Of a stretch of 64,000 nucleotides of DNA, positions 16,664-25,536 are shown one piece after another. The stretch spans positions 62,001-126,000 of the forward strand of contig NZ_VLKR01000011.1 of NCBI RefSeq assembly GCF_007830445.1. The letters run 5' to 3'. This DNA is from Sphingobacterium siyangense. Its GTDB lineage: Bacteria > Bacteroidota > Bacteroidia > Sphingobacteriales > Sphingobacteriaceae. The notes below the pieces were generated by a model that searched no databases, was not told the origin of the DNA, and saw only the letters and a list, made by a program, of their open reading frames with translations. Each line of letters starts with the position of its first letter. The first letter of the stretch is position 1. The translations under genes and the position numbers were made by a program.

Positions 16664-18573
16664 ATGATATTGTTTAATTCAAATAAATATTTAAATCCGT
16701 TTTCCGGATGAATGGTCACTGTTCCTTTGATCTGCCTGGTCAGGTCCTTTACGAGGCCAATTCCGAAGGAAGCTGTAGGTGCAGGAGCTTTCGCACCGAC
16801 GCCATTATCCTCAAACCGCATGGTCGTTCCCCATTCATTTTTGAGTATACTCAAGTAAATCGCCGGCGAATCGACTCTACCCTTCGGAAAAGCATACTTA
16901 TAGCTATTTGTCAAAAGCTCCGTAATGATGAGCGCCAAGGGAATAGAGGTTTGGGTGGTGACCAGCCAGTCTTGGCTAACATCAACCTGAATCGCTATTG
17001 TTTCTTCGGGATCATGCATTTGTCTCAGGTAGTTAACAGTTTCCGCTACTAAAATATTCAGTTTCAGCTGACTATTCTGATTGTACACCAGCAATTGGTT
17101 TACCAGCATCATGGCATGTATTCTGTCCTGCATGGACTGTATGGGCTGCATATTTTGGTTGCCATGATCGGAGCGACACAGGCTCCCTAAACTATACAGC
17201 AGCTGGAGGTTGTTTTTAACCCGATGGTTGACCTCATCAATGAGGGTTTCGATATAATGGTTTTTCTGAAGCAATTGAATCTGCTGCTCATAGAGGGCAT
17301 CATTGGCTTTTTTGAGCTCTGCTGTCCGCTCCAGTACAATGGTTTCGGTGGTTTGGTGATGTTCCAGTTCTGACTTGCGTATTTTCAGCCGAATGCCGAT
17401 CAAGAGGATCATGGTGATGCATAAAACAAAAAACTGCGTCATGATAGACACATATTGGATGGACTGTTCCTTCAAGATCAATCCACAATAAATCAGTATG
17501 CTGACGCCGATGATGAGAAAAATTACCGAGTAGATCAGGAAGCGCTGCATCCTGTCTATCTTTTTCCAAAGCGATATGAATAAGTTCGAAAAGAAGAGGA
17601 CATATACCACGCCGACAAAGAGGTTAATCGAATTGCTCTGTTTAAAATTGGCGAAACAATAGTTATTGATAAAGTTGAATATAGACGTCATTACGACCAG
17701 CAGAATGAGCCCAAGCATCAGCTTATAATATTGGGGGCTTATTTTCTTGAGATTTAAGAAGGCAATTGTCAACAGTGAGAAGCTAATCCCCGCCAGATTT
17801 CTAAATACCGATACCAGGCTCCACCCAAGTTGCGGATTATTGGGAAAGAAAATGTCTATAAATTGATTTTGCAGCCCATAACTATAAAATCCGATAAATA
17901 GTAAAAAGCAAAATATCCAGATATAAGGCCTATAGCGCGAAACGAGCCAAGCGAAAGCGATGTATAGAAGGAGTGCCGTTATGGCGCCTTCCATAAAAGC
18001 ATAAATCAAATTTATATGTTGTTTCTTTTTTAGGTAATCCAGCGGTGTTTGTAGATGGAAGTTATATAGGGGATTATAGCCTTTTGTATGTTTGACACGG
18101 AGCAACAATGTGTATGGGGTTTCACTATCCAGATGGATTATAAAATGATCCCGCCCATCTTTAAGGGATAAATCTTTAGATTTTCGAAATAATCCTGCTT
18201 TCCTTTTAGCGATGACATTCCCCCATACATCCATCAGTGTAAGTTCAACATAAGTAAGATTGTCAAAGGATAGCACGTAATCTCCTGTTAAGAGACTATC
18301 TGCCAGAAAAATTCTTTTTTTTAACCAAAAAGTAGCTCTATGCTGATTTGTCTCGGCCCTGAACTGCGAAAGTTCTTGGAAAAGTTCCGGATTAGCCAAA
18401 TAATAATGCGGGGAGGTGCAACTTTCTTTTTCTTGCGTTATTAAAGTGGGCGATTCATTGGCCAAATAGGTATTTTTTTGAATAGCATAATTTGCTACAA
18501 TGGCGTCCCCACCAAATCGGATGGCAACTATGCTGAGCAGTAGTAAAAAGGTAAAAATAATATTCGGCTTCAT
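16660..18573 (-). CDS. 7TM-sensor histidine kinase, HisKA_2 type
   Basis: A 637-aa sensor kinase starting at the ATG at 18573 (a GTG at 18582 would add three residues). The N-terminal signal/anchor is followed by an extracytoplasmic beta-rich domain (about 40-180) of the 7TMR-DISM extracellular type. About seven membrane helices (about 190-400) follow, then a coiled coil (VLERTAELKKANDAL) and a HisKA_2 dimerisation domain with phosphoacceptor His450 in DEVNHRVKNNLQL. The HATPase domain has an N box (ITELLTNSYKYAF) and a G box (FEDNGVGAKA). It phosphorylates the adjacent LuxR-type regulator. DISM receptors often sense carbohydrates or other small ligands. The ligand here is unknown. Confidence 0.88.
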   Translation of the reverse strand: MKPNIIFTFLLLLSIVAIRFGGDAIVANYAIQKNTYLANESPTLITQEKESCTSPHYYLANPELFQELSQFRAETNQHRATFWLKKRIFLADSLLTGDYVLSFDNLTYVELTLMDVWGNVIAKRKAGLFRKSKDLSLKDGRDHFIIHLDSETPYTLLLRVKHTKGYNPLYNFHLQTPLDYLKKKQHINLIYAFMEGAITALLLYIAFAWLVSRYRPYIWIFCFLLFIGFYSYGLQNQFIDIFFPNNPQLGWSLVSVFRNLAGISFSLLTIAFLNLKKISPQYYKLMLGLILLVVMTSIFNFINNYCFANFKQSNSINLFVGVVYVLFFSNLFISLWKKIDRMQRFLIYSVIFLIIGVSILIYCGLILKEQSIQYVSIMTQFFVLCITMILLIGIRLKIRKSELEHHQTTETIVLERTAELKKANDALYEQQIQLLQKNHYIETLIDEVNHRVKNNLQLLYSLGSLCRSDHGNQNMQPIQSMQDRIHAMMLVNQLLVYNQNSQLKLNILVAETVNYLRQMHDPEETIAIQVDVSQDWLVTTQTSIPLALIITELLTNSYKYAFPKGRVDSPAIYLSILKNEWGTTMRFEDNGVGAKAPAPTASFGIGLVKDLTRQIKGTVTIHPENGFKYLFELNNII

Positions 18574-18638
18574 CTGGCACACAAAAATGCATTATTTTTC
18601 GATAAATTAATCAATTTTTATTTGCCTAATGGTAAATA

Positions 18639-18652
18639 AGACCCTAGGGTCT
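18639..18652. repeat. Perfect 14-bp palindrome between the kinase gene and paralogue B
   Basis: AGACCCTAGGGTCT reads the same on both strands. It lies in the divergent intergenic region, 66 bp from the kinase start and 25 bp upstream of the -7 element of the + strand gene. This is a sensible place for a dimeric regulator to bind. Confidence 0.5.
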
Positions 18653-18676
18653 CTATTTTCGTTCTTATTTACTTTT

Positions 18677-18684
18677 TACTTTTG
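18677..18684 (+). promoter_or_regulatory. -7 element before paralogue B
   Basis: TACTTTTG matches TAnnTTTG and lies 68 bp upstream of the ATG at 18753. No convincing -33 TTTG was found, which is compatible with an activator-dependent promoter given the palindrome just upstream. Confidence 0.4.
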
Positions 18685-18752
18685 CTTACGCCATTAGTCC
18701 CCTATCCTAGAACGCAAAATTGTTAAGGTTCAAGTAGAACAAAGAATTGATT

Positions 18753-19250
18753 ATGGTTTTTATTTATATATTTCTATTTCTTGTAGTCGCATTTATTGTG
18801 TTCAGATTTTCCGCTTTTAAACGTAAAAAAACGGAGGATGTTTCCATGAATATGTATTATCGCATTCAGGAGCATCCGGGGCAGTACAGCGGAAGCCTAC
18901 GAGCAACTCATGGGGCATTTATCTTTCGGGGGGAACGGTTTCGCGATGATATTATTAACATTGTGGTTAAAGATGTTCGCTGCATGGATCAAAAAGTGGA
19001 AGTAAAACTTCAGCAGATTCTTGTTCTCGCTTTTAAAGAAAATGCAAAGGCTTCTACGGAGGTTTCGGTACGTTTTCGAATTGGTTCTGATAAAGCTGGA
19101 AAAGTTGATCTAAAAAATTATAAGGTTAAAATAGACGCTGTCGTAAACTATCAGGGTGGCGAAAAGAAGGTTTTTCATGCTGTTTTGCCTATGTTTGGTT
19201 TGTATAATCATCACCATTCTAGCGAACAGAGTGATTCGATAAATAATTAA
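18753..19250 (+). CDS. Membrane-anchored protein of unknown function, paralogue B
   Basis: A 165-aa protein, the same length as paralogue A at 15.5 kb. It has one N-terminal helix (FIYIFLFLVVAFIVFRF), a basic stop-transfer (KRKK), and the shared motifs YRIQEHPGQYSGSLR, GAFIFRGE, VVKDVR and VSVRFRIG. The C-terminal tail is His/Ser-rich (NHHHSSEQSDS). An in-frame TTG at 18747 precedes the ATG, and the ATG is preferred. It is transcribed divergently from the kinase gene, across an intergenic region with a perfect palindrome. No known domain was recognised. Confidence 0.7.
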   Translation: MVFIYIFLFLVVAFIVFRFSAFKRKKTEDVSMNMYYRIQEHPGQYSGSLRATHGAFIFRGERFRDDIINIVVKDVRCMDQKVEVKLQQILVLAFKENAKASTEVSVRFRIGSDKAGKVDLKNYKVKIDAVVNYQGGEKKVFHAVLPMFGLYNHHHSSEQSDSINN

Positions 19251-19284
19251 TTACGTGTTTTTATTCCATATTATATGCCTATTT

Positions 19285-19326
19285 AACCCGAAGGGACCCT
19301 GCTTGCCGGGGTTTCTTCATTTTTTT
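19285..19326 (+). terminator. Possible terminator after paralogue B
   Basis: AACCC (19285-19289) can pair with GGGTT (19309-19313), followed after a short gap by TTTTTTT. The stem is short and the tract is displaced, so this is a weak call. Confidence 0.35.
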
Positions 19327-19472
19327 GGTCATGTTCCACGTGGAGACAGGCATCTCTCGATTATTCAAATTTCTTTTTAACGGCTAATTCGCAGCATATT
19401 CCTATCTTTAACGGTATAAAGCTAGGGAAGAAAAAAAGCAAAATTGATAAATAATAGTTTGAGCTGGAATAT

Positions 19473-20855
19473 ATGAAAGAAATAATAAAGATAGCTTGCA
19501 TTGGTGCAGGATACGTCGGTGGGCCAACGATGTCTGTGATTGCACAGAAAAACCCAAGTATTCAGGTTACCGTTGTTGACTTAAATCAGCAACGTATTGA
19601 TGCGTGGAATAGTGAAGATCTTGCGCAGCTTCCGATATATGAACCGGGGCTAGATGCGGTGGTGGCAGAAGCGCGCGGAAGGAATCTGTTTTTTTCGACC
19701 GATGTTGAAAAGGCGATCGACGACGCCGATATGATTTTTATATCCGTCAATACGCCCACCAAAAACTATGGTAAAGGCAAGGGGCAGGCTGCAGATTTAA
19801 AATATATCGAATTGTGTGCGCGGCAGATTGCCCAAGTGGCCAAAGGGGACAAGATTGTGGTCGAAAAATCGACCCTTCCTGTCCGTACCGCTGCGGCGTT
19901 AAAGAGTATTTTGAATGATACGGGCAACGGGGTGAATTTTGATATTCTATCCAATCCGGAATTTTTGGCCGAGGGAACAGCTGTAGCAGATCTACACCAT
20001 CCCGATCGTGTATTGATCGGTGGGGAGAGTGAAGAAGCGATTCAGGCGCTCGTGCAGATTTATCAATCGTGGGTGCCGCAAGAGCGGATACTCACCACAA
20101 ATCTATGGTCTTCCGAATTGTCAAAATTGGTGGCCAATGCTTTTTTAGCGCAACGGGTTTCTTCGATAAATGCCATATCCGAGCTGTGCGAAGTGACAGG
20201 TGCCAATGTCGATGAAGTATCGCGCGCCATTGGGCACGATAGCCGTATTGGCCCTAAGTTCTTAAACGCATCGGTGGGTTTTGGAGGATCCTGTTTTCAA
20301 AAGGATATTCTCAATCTGGTCTATATTGCGCGAAGCTATAACTTGACCGCTGTTGCCGATTATTGGGAGCAGGTGATTATTTTAAACGATCATCAGAAAC
20401 AGCGCTTTGCTGAAAAGATTATTCAGACCATGTACAATACGGTCAATGGGAAGAAGATTGCCTTTTTGGGCTGGGCTTTTAAGAAAGACACCAACGATAC
20501 GCGCGAGTCGGCTGCAATATACGTAGCCGATCACTTGCTTGATGAGGAAGCGCAGCTTGTGGTGTATGATCCGAAGGTGAGTGCAGAGCAGATTTATAAA
20601 GACCTGGACTATCTAAAAACGCGATCTTCGGAAGATAATCGCCGTTTAGTAGCCGTGGTCAACGACCCTTATGTGGCGTTGCAAGATGCGCATGCAGTGG
20701 CTGTATTGACCGAGTGGGACGAATTTAGCAGTTATGACTGGAAGCAGATCAAGCAGCTAATGAAGAAGCCTTCGTTTGTATTTGATGGGCGGAAGTTATT
20801 GAATAGTGCGCAGTTGAAAGCCTTAGGTTTTGACTATTATGCGATTGGTAGTTAG
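19473..20855 (+). CDS. ugd: UDP-glucose 6-dehydrogenase, eukaryotic-like type
   Basis: A 460-aa NAD-dependent enzyme that oxidises UDP-glucose twice to UDP-glucuronate. The Rossmann start is [18 protein letters not shown] (residues 6-23). [10 protein letters not shown] and the catalytic cysteine motif [10 protein letters not shown] follow, with Cys274. The C-terminal domain includes [14 protein letters not shown]. Length and the 'YVGGPTM' start match the longer animal/plant-like UGDH group common in Bacteroidota, rather than the ~390-aa enterobacterial Ugd. UDP-GlcA could be used directly or converted to UDP-xylose by the enzyme at 10.1 kb. It is a stand-alone gene between two regulatory modules. 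Confidence 0.92.
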   Translation: MKEIIKIACIGAGYVGGPTMSVIAQKNPSIQVTVVDLNQQRIDAWNSEDLAQLPIYEPGLDAVVAEARGRNLFFSTDVEKAIDDADMIFISVNTPTKNYGKGKGQAADLKYIELCARQIAQVAKGDKIVVEKSTLPVRTAAALKSILNDTGNGVNFDILSNPEFLAEGTAVADLHHPDRVLIGGESEEAIQALVQIYQSWVPQERILTTNLWSSELSKLVANAFLAQRVSSINAISELCEVTGANVDEVSRAIGHDSRIGPKFLNASVGFGGSCFQKDILNLVYIARSYNLTAVADYWEQVIILNDHQKQRFAEKIIQTMYNTVNGKKIAFLGWAFKKDTNDTRESAAIYVADHLLDEEAQLVVYDPKVSAEQIYKDLDYLKTRSSEDNRRLVAVVNDPYVALQDAHAVAVLTEWDEFSSYDWKQIKQLMKKPSFVFDGRKLLNSAQLKALGFDYYAIGS

Positions 20856-20885
20856 TAAATTGATGATTGTTTAATATAAATTTAA

Positions 20886-20917
20886 TTTGATAAATAAAAG
20901 CAGATTGAGTACTTTTG
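20886..20917 (+). promoter_or_regulatory. Promoter of the second polysaccharide operon
   Basis: TTTG (20886-20889), a 20-nt spacer and TACTTTTG (20910-20917) match the -33/-7 consensus exactly. The start codon of the regulator gene is at 20940. No terminator is seen until 43.6 kb, so this promoter could drive the whole operon. Confidence 0.65.
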
Positions 20918-20929
20918 TTACTCAATCTG
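20901..20929. repeat. Perfect 11-bp inverted repeat covering the -7 element (probable operator)
   Basis: CAGATTGAGTA (20901-20911) and TACTCAATCTG (20919-20929) are exact reverse complements separated by 7 nt. The -7 element TACTTTTG sits in the centre and the expected transcription start falls in the right arm. A protein bound here would block RNA polymerase. The downstream winged-helix protein is the obvious candidate. Confidence 0.6.
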
Positions 20930-20939
20930 AACTATAACC

Positions 20940-21446
20940 ATGCTAGACACGTTAATTACATCCAAGACTCGATTAAAGTTGCTGATCAAATTTTTTGTGT
21001 CGGCAAGTAATCAGTCTCATCTACGTGGATTGGCGGAAGAGTTTCAGGAGTCAACCAATGCCATACGAAAAGAACTGAACCAACTGTCCGAAGCGGGCTA
21101 TTTAGAAAAAAGTACAGCTAAAAATAAAATACTATACCGTGCCAACACAAAACATTCGTTGTTTGCCCCTCTTCAAAAATTAATTCATACCTATTTGGGG
21201 ATTGATGACATTGTAGACAGTATACTACATCAAGCGGGCGATATACAGGAAGTTAGTTTGGTTGGCGACTATGCAGAGGGCATAGATTCGGGAAAAATAG
21301 ACGTATTAATTTTGGGGGGAAACCTAAATCAGGCATATTTATTGCTGTTAGCGGACAAGGTTGGGAAAAAGTTAGAACAATCAATCACTTTGTATACATC
21401 GGAATTTCCAGGAAAACATCGTATCATTTTATATTCTGTGAAATAA
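20940..21446 (+). CDS. Winged-helix regulator with inactive nucleotidyltransferase-like domain
   Basis: A 168-aa protein. Residues 1-70 are a winged helix of the ArsR/MarR-like type (SHLRGLAEEFQ, STNAIRKELNQLSEAGYLEK). The C-terminal half resembles a minimal nucleotidyltransferase fold (VSLVGDYAEGIDSGKIDVLI). The expected GS is GD and the first Asp of the DxD pair is missing, so catalysis is unlikely. Proteins of this make-up commonly head polysaccharide loci in Sphingobacteria. It probably controls the operon that follows and represses its own promoter through the inverted repeat at 20901-20929. The first biosynthetic gene starts 144 bp downstream with no terminator between. Confidence 0.7.
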   Translation: MLDTLITSKTRLKLLIKFFVSASNQSHLRGLAEEFQESTNAIRKELNQLSEAGYLEKSTAKNKILYRANTKHSLFAPLQKLIHTYLGIDDIVDSILHQAGDIQEVSLVGDYAEGIDSGKIDVLILGGNLNQAYLLLLADKVGKKLEQSITLYTSEFPGKHRIILYSVK

Positions 21447-21590
21447 AACTCGTAAATAAAAAAGAAATAAATGCTTAGAATCAAATACCATAATGTAATT
21501 GCTTCGCTGCCCATAATAAATTTTTGACCTTAGATCTAGAGGATTGTTTAGAAGATCGCTTGTTGCTGCTAGATGGTAATATTTATATTT

Positions 21591-22712
21591 ATGAAAATTA
21601 AAAATTTAATTGTATTTGGAACTAGACCGGAAGCTATTAAAATGGCCCCTTTGGTAAAAGAGTTCCAAAAAGACAAATCTTTCGAGACAAAAGTATGTGT
21701 TACTGCACAACATCGTGAAATGTTGGATCAGGTTCTGGAATTTTTTGATATTACGCCTGATTATGATTTGAACTTAATGAAACCAAATCAGAATCTCTAT
21801 TCATTGACAGCGGATATTATCACTGAGATGAAAGCGGTGTTGGAAGTTTTTAAACCCGACTATGTTTATGTACATGGGGATACAACGACGACTATGGCGT
21901 CCAGTATCGCAGCTTTCTATGCTGGGGCGCAGGTTTGCCATGTTGAAGCTGGGCTTCGTACGCACAATAAGCGCTCGCCATTCCCTGAAGAGATCAACAG
22001 ACAAGTTGCCGGACGTATATGCGACTTTCACTTTGCGCCTACGGAGGCGTCACGTCAAAACTTATTACGTGAAAATATTCAAGATGCCGACATTTTAGTT
22101 ACGGGTAATACAGTTATTGATGCTTTATTTGAAAGCTCAAATCGTGTAAAGGATTTGGAAAATAGCGAAATTAATCGTTTGAAAAAGTTGGTTGACCCCG
22201 CGAAGAAATTGATTTTAGTGACAGGACATCGACGTGAAAACCACGGGCAGGGTTTTATCAATATTTGTCAGGCTTTAAAGGAAATTGCATTATCAAATAC
22301 CGATTTGCAGATTATCTACCCTGTGCATTTGAATCCTAATGTGAAGAAGCCTGTTTATGAGATTTTATCTGAGGTGAATAATATTCATTTGATTGATCCT
22401 TTAGCGTATCCAGCGTTTGTATGGTTGATGAATGAGTCTTACCTGATTATTACGGATTCAGGTGGTGTACAAGAAGAGGCGCCTAGTCTTGGTAAACCTG
22501 TATTAGTTATGCGCGATACAACAGAGCGACCAGAGGCAGTTGATGCAGGTACAGTTATTCTTGTTGGTACCGATATTAACAAGATTGTTAAAGAAGCACA
22601 AGACCTTTTGAGTAATGTTGATCGATATCAACAAATGAGCGGATTACATAATCCTTACGGTGATGGTAAGGCATGTGAAAGAATTGTTAACTTTATTAAA
22701 AACTTAAAATAA
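21591..22712 (+). CDS. wecB: UDP-N-acetylglucosamine 2-epimerase (non-hydrolysing)
   Basis: A 373-aa GT-B-fold epimerase that interconverts UDP-GlcNAc and UDP-ManNAc. The start at the ATG at 21591 gives [20 protein letters not shown], the family N terminus. An ATG at 21573 would add MVIFIF and is less likely. Conserved blocks include [32 protein letters not shown] and [17 protein letters not shown]. Together with the next gene it makes UDP-ManNAcA. This is the first biosynthetic gene after the regulator in the second polysaccharide operon. Confidence 0.93.
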   Translation: MKIKNLIVFGTRPEAIKMAPLVKEFQKDKSFETKVCVTAQHREMLDQVLEFFDITPDYDLNLMKPNQNLYSLTADIITEMKAVLEVFKPDYVYVHGDTTTTMASSIAAFYAGAQVCHVEAGLRTHNKRSPFPEEINRQVAGRICDFHFAPTEASRQNLLRENIQDADILVTGNTVIDALFESSNRVKDLENSEINRLKKLVDPAKKLILVTGHRRENHGQGFINICQALKEIALSNTDLQIIYPVHLNPNVKKPVYEILSEVNNIHLIDPLAYPAFVWLMNESYLIITDSGGVQEEAPSLGKPVLVMRDTTERPEAVDAGTVILVGTDINKIVKEAQDLLSNVDRYQQMSGLHNPYGDGKACERIVNFIKNLK

Positions 22713-22720
22713 TCATATCA

Positions 22721-23932
22721 ATGCAAGCAAAAGTAGTAACCGTTGGTTTAGGATATATTGGATTGCCTACTTCAGCATTAATCGCAAATAGCGGCATCGC
22801 TGTGCATGGAGTAGATATCTCTCAACATGTTGTTGACACAATCAATGCGGGAAAAATTCATATCGTTGAGCCTGACCTTGACAAGGCGGTCGCGGAAGCA
22901 GTTAGTAAAGGATTTTTAAAAGCTGGAACTAAACCTGTTGAAGCAGATACTTACTTAATTGTAGTACCAACTCCATTTAAAGGAGATCACCAGCCTGATA
23001 TCTCTTATGTTCAGGCAGCTACAGAAGGTATTATTCCTTTGTTGAAAGAAGGCGATTTATATGTGATTGAATCAACTTCCCCGGTCGGAACTACGGAAAA
23101 GATGATGGCTTTAATTTTTTCAAAACGTCCTGAATTGGAAGGTAAAATTTCGCTTGCTTACTGTCCTGAACGTGTTCTCCCTGGAAACGTAATGTACGAA
23201 CTGGTACATAATGACCGTGTTATTGGTGGGGTAAATGAGGCTTCCACTCAAAAGGCATTGGCATTTTATGGTCAGTTTGTAAAAGGAGAGTTGCATCCAA
23301 CAAATGCGCGTACTGCCGAGATGTGTAAATTGACAGAGAACGCATCAAGAGATTCTCAAATTGCTTTTGCAAATGAGCTTTCTTTGATCTGTGACAAAGC
23401 TGATATTAATGTTTGGGATTTGATCCGCTTGGCTAATAAGCACCCGCGTGTTAATATTTTACAACCTGGATGTGGTGTTGGTGGACACTGTATTGCAGTT
23501 GATCCTTACTTCCTGACAGCAGATTTTCCGATGGAATCACGTATGATTGCACAAGCTAGAGAAACAAATAATTATAAATCTTTCTGGTGTGCCGAAAAAG
23601 TGAAAACAGCACGTTTGGAATTCGAAATTAAAAACGGTCGTCAACCTTCAATTGCAATTATGGGCTTGGCCTTTAAGCCAAATATTGACGATTTAAGAGA
23701 ATCGCCAGCCATCCATATTGCAGAACGAGTTTTACAGGATTCTGGAGATGCAGATATGTATATTGTTGAACCTAATGTACACGAACATAAAGTTTTTAAG
23801 CTAACTGATTATCACGAGGCTATTGCTAAAGCTGACATTATTGTGTTCTTAGTAGCACATAATGAATTTAAAACATTGGAAATTCCGGAAGAAAAAGTTG
23901 TGCTAGATTTTTGTGGAGTTACAAATAAATAA
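22721..23932 (+). CDS. wecC: UDP-N-acetyl-D-mannosamine dehydrogenase
   Basis: A 403-aa NAD-dependent UDP-sugar dehydrogenase that oxidises UDP-ManNAc to UDP-ManNAcA. It has the Rossmann motif VGLGYIGLPTSALIA at residues 7-21, IESTSPVGTTE, YCPERVLPGN and the catalytic Cys257 in GCGVGGHCIAVDPYFL. The motif AFKPNIDDLRESPA follows in the C-terminal domain. It directly follows wecB with an 8-bp gap. The pair predicts an N-acetylmannosaminuronic acid residue in the polymer. Confidence 0.93.
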   Translation: MQAKVVTVGLGYIGLPTSALIANSGIAVHGVDISQHVVDTINAGKIHIVEPDLDKAVAEAVSKGFLKAGTKPVEADTYLIVVPTPFKGDHQPDISYVQAATEGIIPLLKEGDLYVIESTSPVGTTEKMMALIFSKRPELEGKISLAYCPERVLPGNVMYELVHNDRVIGGVNEASTQKALAFYGQFVKGELHPTNARTAEMCKLTENASRDSQIAFANELSLICDKADINVWDLIRLANKHPRVNILQPGCGVGGHCIAVDPYFLTADFPMESRMIAQARETNNYKSFWCAEKVKTARLEFEIKNGRQPSIAIMGLAFKPNIDDLRESPAIHIAERVLQDSGDADMYIVEPNVHEHKVFKLTDYHEAIAKADIIVFLVAHNEFKTLEIPEEKVVLDFCGVTNK

Positions 23933-23936
23933 GCGT

Positions 23937-24986
23937 ATGAGTACAATAATAATCACTGGAGGTGCTGGTTTTATAGGTTCACATGTCGTTAGGGAGTTTG
24001 TGCTTAAATATCCCAACTATAAGATTGTTAACTTGGATGTTTTAACCTATGCTGGAAATTTAGCGAACTTGAAGGATATTGAGCATCATGCTAATTATAC
24101 GTTCGTTAAAGCAGATATTACCGATGCGAACCATGTTCTGCAAATATTTGAGCAGTATAAGCCCGATGGTGTTATTCACCTCGCTGCAGAGTCCCATGTT
24201 GATCGCTCTATTGTAGACCCATTGGCATTTGTTATGACAAATGTTATCGGTACCGTTAATCTTTTAAATGCTGCAAAAACTATATGGAAAGGTGATTTTG
24301 AAGGAAAACGTTTTCACCATGTCTCTACCGATGAGGTCTATGGTACTTTGGGTGAGGTCGGTTTATTTAAAGAAGATACAGCATATGATCCACATTCTCC
24401 TTATTCTGCTTCAAAGGCATCGTCAGATCATTTTGTAAGAGCATATAATGATACTTATGGTCTGCCAGTTGTTTTAACCAATTGTTCGAATAACTATGGG
24501 CCAAATCATTTTCCTGAGAAGCTAATTCCACTTTGTATTCATAATGTTTTAACCAATAAGCCTCTACCGATTTATGGTGATGGAAAGTTCACGCGCGATT
24601 GGTTGTTTGTAATCGATCATGCACGTGCGATCGATTTGGTGTTCCATAAGGGGAAAAATGGCGACTCGTATAATGTCGGAGGTTTTAACGAGTGGCAAAA
24701 CATTGATTTGGTTAAGGAATTGTGTAAGCAAGTCGATGAGAAACTGGGAAGGGAGCAGGGAACGGCTGCATCGCTAATCACTTTTGTTAAGGATCGACCA
24801 GGGCATGATTTACGCTATGCTATTGACGCAAGTAAAATCAACCAAGAGCTTGGGTACAAACCTTCAGTGACTTTCGAAGAGGGGTTATCCCAAACTATTG
24901 ATTGGTATTTAAATAATCAAGACTGGTTGGATCAGGTAAGTTCTGGAGAATATCAAAATTATTATAAAAAACAATATCAAGGTTAA
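23937..24986 (+). CDS. rfbB: dTDP-glucose 4,6-dehydratase
   Basis: A 349-aa extended SDR, second step of dTDP-L-rhamnose synthesis. It has [15 protein letters not shown] at the N terminus, the STDEVYGTLGE motif with its catalytic Asp/Glu, and Tyr156/Lys160 in YSASKASSDH. TNCSNNYGPNHFPEK and RDWLFVIDHA are also typical. Translation from the ATG at 23937 removes an eight-residue extension that would start at a GTG inside wecC. The order here is rfbB-rfbC-rfbD-rfbA, with gaps of 1 bp, a 4-bp overlap and 22 bp. Confidence 0.94.
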   Translation: MSTIIITGGAGFIGSHVVREFVLKYPNYKIVNLDVLTYAGNLANLKDIEHHANYTFVKADITDANHVLQIFEQYKPDGVIHLAAESHVDRSIVDPLAFVMTNVIGTVNLLNAAKTIWKGDFEGKRFHHVSTDEVYGTLGEVGLFKEDTAYDPHSPYSASKASSDHFVRAYNDTYGLPVVLTNCSNNYGPNHFPEKLIPLCIHNVLTNKPLPIYGDGKFTRDWLFVIDHARAIDLVFHKGKNGDSYNVGGFNEWQNIDLVKELCKQVDEKLGREQGTAASLITFVKDRPGHDLRYAIDASKINQELGYKPSVTFEEGLSQTIDWYLNNQDWLDQVSSGEYQNYYKKQYQG

Positions 24987-24987
24987 T

Positions 24988-25536
24988 ATGAAAGCCACGG
25001 AAACTAAATTGAAGGGCTGTTTTATTGTGGAGCCGACGAAATATGGAGATAGTAGGGGATATTTTTTTGAAAGTTTTAATGAGCAAGCTTTTAATAACTT
25101 GACAGGATCCCAAGCACATTTCGTACAAGATAATCAATCATTTTCAACAAAAGGCGTATTGCGTGGACTACATGCCCAAGCGGGTGAATATGCTCAAGCA
25201 AAATTAGTACGAGTTCTAGAAGGTAAGGTTATCGATGTCGCTGTTGATGTACGGCCAAATTCACCTACATTCGGCGAATATGTTGCGGTGGAACTTTCTG
25301 CCGAAAATAACCTACAGCTATTTATTCCTAGAGGTTTTCTACATGGATTCGTGGTTTTAAGCGAGACAGCTACATTTTTTTATAAATGTGATAATTTCTA
25401 TAATAAAGAGTCAGAATGTGGAGTGTATCCATTAGATCGAGACTTGGCCGTTGATTGGACGATTCCCGTTGAGGAAATGATATTGTCTGATAAAGATAAG
25501 GAAGCCTTGCGCTTTAAAGAAGTCTTTGGTATATGA
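24988..25536 (+). CDS. rfbC: dTDP-4-dehydrorhamnose 3,5-epimerase
   Basis: A 182-aa cupin-fold epimerase, third step of dTDP-L-rhamnose synthesis. It shows FIVEPTKYGDSRGYFFESFN, FVQDNQSFS, LRGLHAQ (catalytic His), KLVRVLEG, VAVDVRPNSPTFG and IPRGFLHGF. The Tyr-containing FYKCDNFYNKESECG completes the active site. The glutamine in LRGLHAQ, where many homologues have LHYQ, is conservative. Length is standard. Confidence 0.93.
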   Translation: MKATETKLKGCFIVEPTKYGDSRGYFFESFNEQAFNNLTGSQAHFVQDNQSFSTKGVLRGLHAQAGEYAQAKLVRVLEGKVIDVAVDVRPNSPTFGEYVAVELSAENNLQLFIPRGFLHGFVVLSETATFFYKCDNFYNKESECGVYPLDRDLAVDWTIPVEEMILSDKDKEALRFKEVFGI

